Assembly: GCA_030692515.1 (NCBI GenBank)
Contig: JAUXZS010000020.1
Coordinates: forward strand, 1 to 64,000
Reading direction: 5' to 3'
Origin: Bacteroidota bacterium
GTDB taxonomy: Bacteria > Bacteroidota > Bacteroidia > B-17B0 > Aurantibacillaceae
DNA length: 64,000 bases
The notes beneath the pieces were generated by a model. The model did no database searches, was not told the DNA's origin, and saw only the letters and a program-made list of their open reading frames with translations. Positions 52,382 to 62,500 of the stretch are shown piece after piece. Numbering within the stretch: the stretch's first letter is position 1; every line of letters starts with the position of its first letter. The position numbers and the translations under genes were made by a program.

Positions 52382-52415
52382 AATCAGAGTGTAATTTTTT
52401 AAATTTTCAAAAAAA

Positions 52416-53756
52416 TTAATTACTGATAGTCCATTGGTTTTCGAAAGTGCAAGAGTATTCTGGATCGAGTTTAATGTATGTTATTTTGGATCTTGCTTTA
52501 ATCCACTCCTTAACTTGTTTTTTATTATAATCAGAGTTAGCAAGTAAAGCTAGTTTTTGATAATCGTCTTTTAAATTAGTTTTATGAGGGTCAATTCTGT
52601 TTTTTAATTTTAATAATCTAAAACCAGGCTTACCATCAACAGGACTCATATATTGCATTGGTTTACTAATATCACCAATTTGCATTGCATTTAAAGTTAC
52701 AATAAGGTTTGGGTCGGTTTGACTTAAATCTTCGTTATCAAACTTTGTACTTGCGGTATTACGGTTAATCATTAAACCACCATTTTGTTTGGTTTCAGCA
52801 TCATCACTGTATTTTTTTGCGGCATCTTCAAAAGTTATTTTGCCTTCTTTAATATTTGAGTAAATTGAATCTAAAAAAAGTTTGCTCAAATAAAAATCTT
52901 CGTTTGACATTTTTGGAACGACTAAAATATGTCTAAGATCTAATAATTCTCCCTTACGTTGAACCAATTCTATAAAATGATAACCATAGGCAGTTTCAAA
53001 AACGTTAGATATTTCGCCTTGTTTTAAACGAAACGCAGCTGATTCAAAAGCGGGGTCCATAACACCTCGTGCAACATTTCCATAAAAACCACCTTCTTTT
53101 GCTGAGCCTGGATCTTCGCTGTACAAACGAGCAAGAGTCGTCATTTTTTCCCCTTTAACAACACGTGCTCTATATTCTTCTAACTGTTCTTTTGCTGCCA
53201 GTTTTGCTTCAGCGCTAAACGTTGGTTTTTTTACAATTTGTTGTAATTCAACTTCAGAATTTATTAATGGTAAGCTATCTTGAGGAATGGAGTTGTAAAA
53301 TTTTCTAACTTCGGCAGGGGTTAATTTTACATCGCCAGTAATTTTTCCTTGCATTTTTTGAGCAATTAATTGTTCCTGAATATCACCTCTTAATTCATCT
53401 TTAATAACGTTTGTACGTTTGCCATAAAACTCTTCAAGTTTCTCTGCACTTCCAAATTGCTGAATGTAATACGTCATTCTTTGATCTAATTCATGATCTA
53501 CTTCAGCATCCGTTACTGTAACACTATCTCTATCTGCTTGAGCAACTAATAATTTTTGAAACACTAGCATTTCAAAAGCCTTACACTTGCTTAAATTAAC
53601 ATCTTGCTTTTCTCTTTCAAGCATAGAGTTTTGAAGATCTGATAATAAAATTGGGTATTTGCCAACAATACCTATTACTTTATCTATAACTTGAGGTTGC
53701 CCAAATGAAATGGAAACAACAAATAAAAAAACGAAACCAAATTTTAACTTTTGCAT
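52416..53756 (-). CDS. SurA-like periplasmic peptidyl-prolyl isomerase
   Basis: A 446-residue chaperone that helps fold outer-membrane proteins. A signal peptide (about 1-19, VVSISFGQPQ) precedes the SurA N-terminal domain (KVIGIVGKYPILLSDLQNSM). Two parvulin domains follow: one near residues 175-285 (YSEDPGSAKEGGFYGNVARG, FETAYGYHFIELVQRKG) and a second near 285-390 (YSDDAETKQNGGLMINRN). A shorter relative of the first parvulin domain exists at 55407. It probably serves T9SS and barrel proteins encoded nearby. Confidence 0.92.
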   Translation of the reverse strand: MQKLKFGFVFLFVVSISFGQPQVIDKVIGIVGKYPILLSDLQNSMLEREKQDVNLSKCKAFEMLVFQKLLVAQADRDSVTVTDAEVDHELDQRMTYYIQQFGSAEKLEEFYGKRTNVIKDELRGDIQEQLIAQKMQGKITGDVKLTPAEVRKFYNSIPQDSLPLINSEVELQQIVKKPTFSAEAKLAAKEQLEEYRARVVKGEKMTTLARLYSEDPGSAKEGGFYGNVARGVMDPAFESAAFRLKQGEISNVFETAYGYHFIELVQRKGELLDLRHILVVPKMSNEDFYLSKLFLDSIYSNIKEGKITFEDAAKKYSDDAETKQNGGLMINRNTASTKFDNEDLSQTDPNLIVTLNAMQIGDISKPMQYMSPVDGKPGFRLLKLKNRIDPHKTNLKDDYQKLALLANSDYNKKQVKEWIKARSKITYIKLDPEYSCTFENQWTISN

Positions 53757-53863
53757 GCAGGGTAAATTTACATAAATAATGGTTGGGCCATTGGGTGAAA
53801 GTCCTAAAAAATTACAAAAAAATAGTTATTTCTTCATAGATTTATGTTTAACTTTAATAGACC

Positions 53864-54835
53864 ATGAAAAACCTGATTGTTTTCTTTAATATTTTATTTA
53901 CAAGTAGTTTTTATTGTCAAAAACCTCCACAAATATATTTTGATTTAATAAAAAAGGCAGATTCACTTTATTACGCTAAAGACTATAAAAGTTCGGCGCT
54001 ATTTTTTTCATCTGCTTTTAAAGAAAATGGGGGAAAGGCATATGAAAAGGATCGGTATAGCGCTGCCTGTTCATGGGCCTTAGCAAATTATCCTGATAGT
54101 GCTTTTTTTCATTTGAATCGAATTGTCATCCAAGGTAAGTATAAGGACCTCATTACTCTAACTTCGGATAAGAATTTTGTTACTTTACATCCTGATCAAA
54201 GATGGACAGTATTAATTGAAACTGTTAAGCAAAATAAAGAAAAAGCGGAAGCTAAATTAAATAAACCTCTCGTAAAAATACTAGATAGTATTTATTTCGA
54301 AGACCAACATTACAGATTACAGGTAGATGTGATTGAAAAGAAGTTTGGAAATAATTCTAAACAAATGGACAGTATCTGGCATATTATTAGGGAAAAAGAT
54401 TCGTCAAATGTAATTGTTATAACAAAAGTTTTAGACCAATATGGGTGGCTTGGTCCTGACGTTATTGGAGGCCGAGGAGGCTCAACTTTGTTTTTGGTTA
54501 TTCAGCATTCAGACCAAAAAACACGTGAAAAATACTTACCAATGATGCGTGAAGCCGTAAAAAATCGTAAAGCTGCAAGTAGAGATCTTGCTTTATTAGA
54601 GGACAGGGTTGCACTTGGTCAAAACAAAAAACAAATTTATGGAAGTCAAATTGGGCGAGATGATGAAACGGGCATTATGTATGTTCTTCCTCTTGAAGAT
54701 CCGGATAATGTAGATAAACGTAGGGCAGAAGTATATTTACCCCCGATAGCGGAATATATAAGCAATTGGCAGTTGAAATGGGATGTGGAGCAATTTAAAA
54801 AAGAACAATTATTACGAGAATTAAATAAAAAATAA
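53864..54835 (+). CDS. DUF6624-like exported protein with TPR-like N-terminus
   Basis: A 323-residue secreted protein of unknown function. A signal peptide (1-18) is followed by a helical region of about 90 residues resembling tetratricopeptide repeats (KKADSLYYAKDYKSSALFFS). A C-terminal half follows with LDQYGWLGPDVIGGRGGSTL, QHSDQKTREKYLPMMREAVK and YGSQIGRDDETGIMYVLPLE, which I associate with DUF6624. A long hairpin overlaps the stop codon. Confidence 0.75.
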   Translation: MKNLIVFFNILFTSSFYCQKPPQIYFDLIKKADSLYYAKDYKSSALFFSSAFKENGGKAYEKDRYSAACSWALANYPDSAFFHLNRIVIQGKYKDLITLTSDKNFVTLHPDQRWTVLIETVKQNKEKAEAKLNKPLVKILDSIYFEDQHYRLQVDVIEKKFGNNSKQMDSIWHIIREKDSSNVIVITKVLDQYGWLGPDVIGGRGGSTLFLVIQHSDQKTREKYLPMMREAVKNRKAASRDLALLEDRVALGQNKKQIYGSQIGRDDETGIMYVLPLEDPDNVDKRRAEVYLPPIAEYISNWQLKWDVEQFKKEQLLRELNKK

Positions 54836-54854
54836 ACTACGTTTTTTATTTAAT
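54820..54854 (+). terminator. Perfect 13-bp hairpin over the stop codon
   Basis: ATTAAATAAAAAA (54820-54832) and TTTTTTATTTAAT (54842-54854) pair perfectly around a 9-base loop that contains the stop codon at 54833. It may end the transcript despite having no GC pairs. Confidence 0.5.
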
Positions 54855-55320
54855 AAAGCCTCAAAAAGTCGAGTTTCTGTTTTTGTCTTACTTTTCTTCC
54901 TTGATGAAGAAAAGTAACAAAAGAAATCAAGGCGATTTGCCAACCTAAATTTTTCGCGTTGTTTGCTAAATTCAATACCCATCTAACGAAAAATTCGGGT
55001 TCGCACCAAATCGCCCTTCACAGCCGCACTCTCCAAGACGTAGCTGTATGCAAAGAAGTCAAGTCTCAAAAAGTCAGTTTAGAAAATAAATTTTATAGGC
55101 TCACAGTTTTTCAACGCAATGCTATTTTGATTTTTTGCAGAGATAGTTGCTGTCTAAACTCTGCGGCTAGTTGAATCAGCACACAGACAAGAGTTTAGAC
55201 AGACAATGGTTTTATTTTGGCTGCCTCTACATCGCCAAAATAAAAATCTCCTATAAAAGATCAAAAGCATTTTGGTTACTTTTGTGCGCCAAAAGTGACA
55301 AAAAATACCGAAAATTTAAG
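54855..55320. repeat. Structured intergenic element with four hairpins
   Basis: About 450 bases with no convincing gene hold four inverted repeats: TTACTTTTCTTC/GAAGAAAAGTAA (54888-54917), TGTCTAAACTCT/AGAGTTTAGACA (55151-55201), TTTTATTTTGGC/GCCAAAATAAAA (55210-55245) and GTTACTTTTG/CAAAAGTGAC (55275-55299). The first and last are similar and carry an ACAAAA tail in the same orientation, so they may mark the ends of a non-autonomous repeat. From memory, such blocks recur in Bacteroidota genomes, but copy number cannot be seen here. Confidence 0.55.
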
Positions 55321-55406
55321 CCGTTGTAAATATTTCCAAGATACTTGATCCGTAATTTAAACTTTAAATCAATAGCGATAGGCGTCACAGAGAATTTGAT
55401 GTTCGA

Positions 55407-55793
55407 CTACTTAGGAATTATTAAAATATGTCTTAAATCTAAGAGCTTTCCATGAATTTTTACCAGTTGAATAAAATGAAAGCCATAAGCTGTTTCAAAT
55501 ACCTGCGAAATTTGACCTTGTTTTAAACTAAAGGCTACGGATTCAAATTTTGGGTCCATAACACCTCTGGCAACATTATAATAAATTCCACCCTCTCCTG
55601 CCGAACCTGGATCTTCGCTATACAAAATAGCTAAAGAAGCCATGCTTTCGCCTTTAATAACGCGGGCTCGGTATTTTTCAATTTGTTTTTTAGCATTTAA
55701 TTTTACATTTGAAGTTGAATCAACATTTTGTTTTTGCCCAAAAGAAATAGCAGCAAGAAATAAAAAAAAGAGAATAAATTTATTTTTTTTCAT
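55407..55793 (-). CDS. Single-parvulin exported isomerase, partial paralogue of the SurA-like gene
   Basis: A 128-residue protein with its own signal peptide (FILFFLFLAAISFGQKQ) and one parvulin domain. Residues about 35-128 are strikingly similar to the first parvulin domain of the SurA-like protein at 52416: IEKYRARVIKGESMASLAIL, YSEDPGSAGEGGIYYNVARG, FETAYGFHFIQLVKIHGKLL, ending at LRHILIIPK with a stop. The SurA N- and C-terminal regions are lacking, so it is a domain-sized duplicate. It may work as a free isomerase or be degenerate. Confidence 0.75.
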   Translation of the reverse strand: MKKNKFILFFLFLAAISFGQKQNVDSTSNVKLNAKKQIEKYRARVIKGESMASLAILYSEDPGSAGEGGIYYNVARGVMDPKFESVAFSLKQGQISQVFETAYGFHFIQLVKIHGKLLDLRHILIIPK

Positions 55794-55824
55794 TAATTAC
55801 GAATTTACAAAAAAAATATAAACT

Positions 55825-55900
55825 ATTTCGTCCCTCTGGGACTTAGATTGTTTTTGTTACTCGTTCTCTAAATACATTCTGTCCGTAGGGACAAAAGATT
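55825..55900. repeat. Inverted-repeat element GTCCCT...AGGGAC
   Basis: GTCCCTCTGGGAC at 55830-55842 and GTCCGTAGGGAC at 55881-55892 form an imperfect long-range inverted repeat, with each arm itself near-palindromic. This is a REP-like intergenic form that I recall from many Bacteroidota genomes. Confidence 0.45.
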
Positions 55901-55937
55901 CAAAGACCAGTTACATTTATAAATCAATCCAAATTAT

Positions 55938-55999
55938 TGTTGTCATCCTGACGTAGGAAGGATCTTTATAAACAGATTTCTCCTTTCGTCGGAATAACA
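55938..55999. repeat. REP-like imperfect inverted repeat
   Basis: TGTTGTCATCCTGACG at the left and CGTCGGAATAACA at the right form an imperfect inverted repeat of about 27 bp around a short AT loop with AGGATCT/AGATTTC inner arms. It resembles the GTCATCCTGA...AGGATCT family common in Bacteroidota spacers. Confidence 0.5.
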
Positions 56000-56011
56000 A
56001 TTAAGATTAAT

Positions 56012-56299
56012 TTACTTTCTTACTTCGAAAGTTTGAAAGCCAATTAAGTCTGTTTCTTCTGCTTCAACCTCTGTTACTTTGGCTAATCTTGAGCCTAAAT
56101 AACACCAATCTATAAACTTATTAATTTCTTCTTCTTTACCCTCTACATGAGCAAAAACTGCTCCATTAAATAAGTTTTTTACATAGCCAGTTAAGTTTAA
56201 TTTATGCGCTACAGCTTGTGCGTTAAAACGATAAGAAACTCCTTGAACTTTTCCTTTTATTGTAACCTTATAACTACGAAATATTATTTTTTCTGACAT
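56012..56299 (-). CDS. acyP: Acylphosphatase
   Basis: A 95-residue enzyme that hydrolyses acyl phosphates in the cytoplasm. The active-site loop KGKVQGVSYRFNAQ contains the catalytic Arg (near residue 21), and NLTGYVKNLFNGAVFAHVEG contains the conserved Asn of the second motif. Length and motifs match the small acylphosphatase family exactly. Flanked on both sides by intergenic repeats and not obviously in an operon. Confidence 0.93.
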   Translation of the reverse strand: MSEKIIFRSYKVTIKGKVQGVSYRFNAQAVAHKLNLTGYVKNLFNGAVFAHVEGKEEEINKFIDWCYLGSRLAKVTEVEAEETDLIGFQTFEVRK

Positions 56300-56421
56300 A
56301 CTTTAAAATTTTAACCACATAGACACATAGGTTTAAAAAGAAAAAATTGTTTGCAACCAACTGAACACATAGAAAAGTCCCTCTCCTTTGGAGAGGGATT
56401 TAGGGTGAGGCTTAAAGCCAA
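56300..56421 (-). terminator. Spacer with hairpin TCCCTCTCC/GGAGAGGGA and CACATAG repeats
   Basis: The 9-bp GC-rich stem TCCCTCTCC-TTT-GGAGAGGGA (56378-56398) lies 24 bases after the OmpA-family stop and could terminate the T9SS cluster. Three CACATAG units occur at 56315-56372. Both motifs also look like dispersed repeats, so the terminator role is tentative. Confidence 0.45.
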
Positions 56422-58566
56422 TTATTTTGTTTTATTAATGATGTTAATGTTAGACTCACCAATAACTCTAAATGCGGTACGGCGATTTTTTTGATGAGCA
56501 GTTTCAAACTCCTCACTTTTTGGAACCATTTTATTTATTTCTGATTCAAGAATAATTGGTTTTGTTTCGCCGTAACCAGTTGCATTAATTCTGTTTTTAG
56601 CAATTCCCTTACTAACAATGTAATCAACACAGCTTTGTGCACGACCTTGTGACAACTTCATATTATAAGCATCATTACCTCTAGCATCGGTATGAGAACT
56701 TAATTCAATACTTAAATTATCATTAACTTTTAAAACCTCTACTATTTTATCTAAAACTTCCATTGATTTTGGACGTAAGGTAAATTTATCAAAATCATAC
56801 TCTACCCCTTCTATTTCAATATCACCTTCAGGGATTTTTCCTAAAAAGAAATCTTGTTCAAAATCTTTTGATTCTGTTAAACCCTTTGTAGCAAGACTTG
56901 CAGCCTGACCAAAGTATTTATTTTTTTGCGCTTTTAAGAAATATTCTAGATTTGGTTTTAAGGGTGTTTCATAATAACCTTTATCATCTGTAACCACAAA
57001 AAATGGTTCTTCGCCATCATGTACATCTTTAATTGTAACTAACGCACTCGGAATTGGGTCGCTTGTTTCTGCATCAAAAACAATACCACTTAAATTAAAA
57101 AATATTGGAGCATTAACAAAAGAATAAATATCGTAACAATGTCCGGTAGGGCAATCTTCTCTATCACTACTAATGAAACCCTTCTCACCTAAGCGGTCCA
57201 TTACATAATAAGCATCATCCTTACTTGAATTTAGTGGTGCATTTAAATTTATAGGAAATTGATATATACTATCATCTACATTTAAACTCACTTTATAAAT
57301 ATCAAATCCGCCTAAACCGGGTAAGCCATTTGAACTGTAAAAAAGTGTACTGGCTAAATCATGGAAGAATGGTGTGATTTCATCGCCAGAAGTATTTACA
57401 GGTGCTTTTAAGTTTTGAGCTTCTCCAATAAAACCATTTCCATCAATAGGTGCCATCCATAAATCGAAACCACCTAAGCCACCTGGGCGATTTGAAGAGA
57501 AAAATAATTTAGTACCATCATTACTAACAAATGGTTGTTGCGCTTTATAACCCGGCAAATTAACGTTGGTTCCAAGCTTCATGGCATCATAAAATTTACC
57601 ATCAATACTTCGAGCCATATAAATAAACGATTCGTTTTTGTTATTATCGCTCCAGCGGGTAAAGAGCATAACACCATCTTTAGAAAAATAGGCTGCTCCT
57701 TCGTGCAATGAAGTATTTACCGGACGACCAAAATTTACAGGGCGTTGCCAAATAGTATCATCAATAACAGATGTATAAACATCACAAAAATACTGAGAGT
57801 CTTGTTTATCAGGGTCTGTAATAACACCACCCTTACGTGCGCTTGTAAATAAAACTTTAGTATCGTTTTCAAAATACATTGCACCAAAACTACTGGTTCC
57901 TCTATTAAAAACTAAGGAATCCATTTTTCTAACTTTGATTGGTTTTCTGGGAGTAAGAGAATCTAAAGCAAAATAGCAAGATTTTTGCTTTGTACCCGCT
58001 AATTTAATTAGGGAGTCTGTACCCGGTTTTAGAGGTTCAGCATTTAGTGAATCTGTTGACGGTTTAGGATGAATATAATCATCAAATACTTTTAATGCAT
58101 CAGAATATCTTTTTAAACTCATTAATGATAAACCATAATAATAAGGAGCATCAGGATAAACTTTTCTTTCAACACATTTTTTGTATTGTTCAACCGCATG
58201 GTGATAATCAAAGTTTAATCTATAACTTGTAGCTAAACGATACATGATAAAATCAAATTTACTTGAGTTTACTAAATTTTCCTTTACAAGATTAGTACTG
58301 TCTTTACGTTTAGTGACTCTTAATTCCGGCACCTTAAATAAAGCTTTAGAATTTAAATTTACTAATTGGGTTTCGTAAGGTAAAACGTAACTTCTTAAAA
58401 CCGTGGTATCATCTAATACTTTGGCGTAGTTTGCTGCGGCAGTGGCATAATCTTTTTTAGCAAATGCATCATCAGCAATTTCAGTCCACAATTTTTTAGA
58501 TTGAGAGAAAGTTATAGCGCTAAATAAAACGAATACTATTTGGAGAACTAATTTTCTTTTTAACAT
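56422..58566 (-). CDS. OmpA-family protein of the T9SS/PorE type
   Basis: A 714-residue periplasmic or outer-membrane protein. The signal peptide is followed by TPR-like helices (residues about 25-180), a PD40 beta-propeller region (FTSARKGGVITDPDKQDSQY, SSNRPGGLGGFDLWMAPIDG, SNGLPGLGGFDIYKVSL), a carboxypeptidase-like domain (IPSALVTIKDVHDGEE) and a C-terminal OmpA peptidoglycan-binding domain (SSHTDARGNDAYNMKLSQGR). This order matches PorE-like proteins that link type IX components to the cell wall. It lies 5 bases downstream of the PorP/SprF gene. Confidence 0.88.
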   Translation of the reverse strand: MLKRKLVLQIVFVLFSAITFSQSKKLWTEIADDAFAKKDYATAAANYAKVLDDTTVLRSYVLPYETQLVNLNSKALFKVPELRVTKRKDSTNLVKENLVNSSKFDFIMYRLATSYRLNFDYHHAVEQYKKCVERKVYPDAPYYYGLSLMSLKRYSDALKVFDDYIHPKPSTDSLNAEPLKPGTDSLIKLAGTKQKSCYFALDSLTPRKPIKVRKMDSLVFNRGTSSFGAMYFENDTKVLFTSARKGGVITDPDKQDSQYFCDVYTSVIDDTIWQRPVNFGRPVNTSLHEGAAYFSKDGVMLFTRWSDNNKNESFIYMARSIDGKFYDAMKLGTNVNLPGYKAQQPFVSNDGTKLFFSSNRPGGLGGFDLWMAPIDGNGFIGEAQNLKAPVNTSGDEITPFFHDLASTLFYSSNGLPGLGGFDIYKVSLNVDDSIYQFPINLNAPLNSSKDDAYYVMDRLGEKGFISSDREDCPTGHCYDIYSFVNAPIFFNLSGIVFDAETSDPIPSALVTIKDVHDGEEPFFVVTDDKGYYETPLKPNLEYFLKAQKNKYFGQAASLATKGLTESKDFEQDFFLGKIPEGDIEIEGVEYDFDKFTLRPKSMEVLDKIVEVLKVNDNLSIELSSHTDARGNDAYNMKLSQGRAQSCVDYIVSKGIAKNRINATGYGETKPIILESEINKMVPKSEEFETAHQKNRRTAFRVIGESNINIINKTK

Positions 58567-58571
58567 AAATA

Positions 58572-59567
58572 CTATAATCTTGGACAGTTTTTAACATCTT
58601 GATTTTTTGCTTTCTTACCTAACCAGGTTAAAGAAATTTCATAAGCACCTCTTGACTTTGAGGTTCCTCTTAATGTAGACGTGTTAAAGTCATATCCCAT
58701 TTTAAAAATATAATTATCTTTTTTAAATCCAATATAAGCAACACTTGCATCTTTAATTCTATGCACATATCCCGCTAAAGCATAAAATTTTTCCCCTTTA
58801 AAAAAGTATGCCCCATCAATTGCATAAGTTTGCTGAATAATATTGGTTTGATTATAAATTAAAACCTTTGGTATAAAATATAACAATTCGCTCACATTTA
58901 CCCTTACTCCTAAGTGTGTATACATTCTAATGGGTAATCTGTTATCGCTTCCAAAAAAAGTTTCTTTAGGGCGAGTTAAATTAAAAGCGCTAAATCCTGC
59001 AAAAGGATTTATTCGAGATTGATGTTTACCATAAAAATATAAAGCACCAAAATTTACGGCTTCTTGAAATTGAGTTCCTCGATTAAAATTTTCGTTATTA
59101 GAAATAGATTTATCAAATGAACCACCATCTAAACCACTCCATTGATTATCGAATGTGAAAATTTGATATTCAATTCTTTTTTGAGTGAAACCAATTTGTG
59201 CACCAAGAGATAAATTGTGATATTTATTTTTGTCGATAGGAACAGCATATGAAACAGAACCTAAAGCTTGAAACACATTATAGTTACCATATCCGGCGCG
59301 CATATTACTTACCTGACCACCAAAACCCCATTTACCTTTTGGTATATCAAAACTAACTAAGGCTGTTGTAAATGGTTTGTGTGCAACAGCACTCCATTGA
59401 TTTCTATAATGAGCATGTAATCTCATTTTCCCATCAACCAAGCCAGTCATAGCAGGATTTAAAAATAAGGGTGCTGCATCATATAAACTTAAATGAAAAT
59501 CTTGTGCTTTAAGAATTGTAAACAAAAACAAGCAACAAATAATTGAATATTTTTTTATGTTTTTCAT
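58572..59567 (-). CDS. PorP/SprF-family T9SS membrane protein
   Basis: A 331-residue outer-membrane barrel that helps export or anchor a cognate adhesin with a type B sorting domain. Typical features: a signal peptide, LYDAAPLFLNPAMTGLVDGK near residue 28, RLHAHYRNQWSAVAHKPFTT, FKMGYDFNTSTLRGTSKSRG and a final strand GAYEISLTWLG. It starts 2 bases after the adhesin gene, a pairing usual in Bacteroidota (SprB/SprF). Confidence 0.92.
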   Translation of the reverse strand: MKNIKKYSIICCLFLFTILKAQDFHLSLYDAAPLFLNPAMTGLVDGKMRLHAHYRNQWSAVAHKPFTTALVSFDIPKGKWGFGGQVSNMRAGYGNYNVFQALGSVSYAVPIDKNKYHNLSLGAQIGFTQKRIEYQIFTFDNQWSGLDGGSFDKSISNNENFNRGTQFQEAVNFGALYFYGKHQSRINPFAGFSAFNLTRPKETFFGSDNRLPIRMYTHLGVRVNVSELLYFIPKVLIYNQTNIIQQTYAIDGAYFFKGEKFYALAGYVHRIKDASVAYIGFKKDNYIFKMGYDFNTSTLRGTSKSRGAYEISLTWLGKKAKNQDVKNCPRL

Positions 59568-59569
59568 AT

Positions 59570-62500
59570 TTATCTAATAATTGTTACATCCCCATTTTTC
59601 GTAACCTGGCGATTATTATACATATCCACTACTAAAGTCCAAACATACACACCAACTGGTTGATCTATGCCGTTTTTAGTTCCATCCCACCCAATTTTTT
59701 GATCGTTTGTCTCAAACAATAATTCTCCCCAATTATTATATACTCTAAAAACCATCGAGGCAAAAGGACCTCCCTTTACAAATAATAAATCATTGTTGTT
59801 ATCTTTGTTTGGAGTGAATGCCGTAGGTACTTGAGGCAATATCTGCACATCAATTGTTTTACTTGCAGTATCTGAACAGCCATTATTATCAAAAACTGTT
59901 AGCGTTATAACGTACATTCCTGAATTTTGATAAACGTGTGTTGGCGAACTTCCGCTACCGGATCCTTCGTCGCCGAAAGACCATAACCAAGAAACAATAG
60001 ACCCTGTTGGCGCAGAAAAATCAGAAAAGTATACAGGCTCTAGCGCAATTGTTGGGTCGTTGGTCATACCAAAATTAGCGATTGGTTGAGGGTTAATTGT
60101 TACTAGCTTAGATATAGTAGCTGCACAAGAGTTATTAGAAATTGCTGTTAAAACTACATTATATACACCGGCAGTTGTGAAAGTGTGTACTGGATTTTTT
60201 ATGGGAGAACTAGGGCTTCCGTCACCAAATTGCCAATTCCACCCTAAAATGTTTCCCGGTATAACAATAGATGAATCTCTAAATTGCGCGGGTAATCCCT
60301 GGCAGGCATTTAAATAATTATAATTAGCTATCGGCAAAGGATTAACCGTTATACGCTTACTTACAGTATCTGGACATTGAATATTAGGTATGGTAAGCGT
60401 ATTAGTTCCTGTTACCGTTAAAGTAATAACAAAACTTCCAATACTTGTGTAGGTATAAAGTGGGTTAAGACTTGTGGAAGTTCCATTAGGAGGACCATCA
60501 CCAAAATTCCAATTGTATGCCAAATTTGAGGTGTTATTAGCCTGAGAGCCATTAATAAAGGTTATTATAGAATCTTTGCATCTGACTGACGAAACGGTAA
60601 ACAATGCTTTTGGAGCATCCACAAAAGTTGCAACAAAAGAGCCTGATTGAGCTGGACAACCTTGGTTATTCGTCGACAATAAAGTTAAAGTCACTGTTCC
60701 GTTTGCCACATCTCCATTACTAGGAAAATATTGCCCACCTAAAGCTGTATTGGTAGGTGTAAAAACACCAGTTCCTGTTGAGCTCCACATACCAGTATTT
60801 GTATAACCCGTAACTGTTCCTGTTAATGCGACAGGTGCATTTTCACACACCGAAGTATTAGTATTTACTGTTACAACCGGTGCATCAAGTACTGCAATCT
60901 TTAAAGTGTCGGTATCATTCGGACAATTATAAACGCCATTATCAGTTGTTAAAACAAACGTTAATGTCCCAATCGTCATATCACCAAAGCTCATTGTATA
61001 ACTTGATACAGGCGGTGCCGGCGGAGGATTGAATGCACCTGTTCCATTAACTGTATTCCATGTTCCTGTTGAAGCAGAACCACCGATAGAACCATTTAAA
61101 TTTATTAAGCCGGCGTTAGCACAAACTGTAAAATCTGCAGGTGCAATAGCTAAAGGTTTTGGTCGCATGGTTAATTGAACTACGTCTTGCACTGCAGCGC
61201 AGGGGCCAGTTGGACCTAAATCAACAGTAAAATTAATTACAGATAAGGAATAATCGGCAACGCTTAAAGAATAGGTTGGAGTTAAACCAATATTAGTTGG
61301 TGTAAAAAAGCCGGTACCATTGTTGGTTGTCCAAGAAGGTAAAACGGTACTACCGACAACCGACGAACTTAAAACAAATGATTGCGTGTTTGTGCAGACA
61401 TTGCCATTTAAGCCAGTAATTGTTGGTGGATCAACAAAGGAAACTACTAAACTCCTGGTTGTTGTGGTGCAACCTCCTACACTACTGAGTGTTAATGTTA
61501 TTGAACCAGCGGCGAGATCTGCAGGCGTTGGTGCATAACTAATATTTACACCTGGCGCAAAAAAACCAGTTCCACCAGACCACGTTCCACCTAAAGCATT
61601 ACTAATAGTTCCGGTTAGTACAATAGGTACAACATTATTTTTACATATAATTGATCCTGTACCAATAGATACTTGAGGACGCTGAATAATTGGTACGCTC
61701 ATGGTAGCTGTTTTGGGTGTGCAATTACCTGTTGATGTTAAAGAAAAAACTAAACTACTTAATAAAGTATCTGCGTTAGATAAGGTATAATTGGTAGAAA
61801 TAGTCCCTAACGTTGAAGTATATGCTCCAAAAGTACCTGAACCATTTGTTGACCAAAAACCAGTAATAGCACCGCCAGAAACTGTGCCTGATAATGGAGC
61901 TACAACTCCAGGACTAACACAAATTGGAGTAACAGACTGAGTTGTAACAAAGGTTTTTCTTAAAAATGAAGACATATAATGGAATAGAGCTCCTCCACCG
62001 CCACTACCATCAAAAACACCTAGAGCGAAAACATCTGCATTATTTCCAATAGTATAAGAGCCAATTGGTAGTTGAGCTGCGCTAAATGGTATTTGCGCTC
62101 CTACATATAAACCTAAGGTTCCAGGCACTACAGTAAAAGCAGAGGCTGGAACTAAAGTTGTTGAACCATTAAGCGTAAATGTAGTTTCGGCTCCAGCTTT
62201 ACATAAAATATTCAAATTAAATTGTAAAATTTTATTTCGAGAAAAAGCTACTAAATTTGAACCAGCGCAGTTTAAAGGAGGTAAAATTGCTGCCCCTACC
62301 TCGCAACCGATACCGTCTGCTTGCCATAAGTAAACATTTTTATCTGCTTCTACATAAGTCAAAGGTTGTTGTATATTATAAAAATATGTATCCCCTTTAT
62401 TTAAAGTAGTAGTAGTAACAGCTACATCCGTTATTTTAACGGTTGTAAAATTTTGAGTGGCCACAATGTATGCTCCTTCTTGTGCGCCAGCAAACATAGC

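Noticed and set aside
54959-55174. A 71-codon open frame inside the hairpin-rich spacer
   Set aside because: It spans part of the repeat element, lacks protein-like composition and has no recognisable domain; better explained as structured non-coding DNA.
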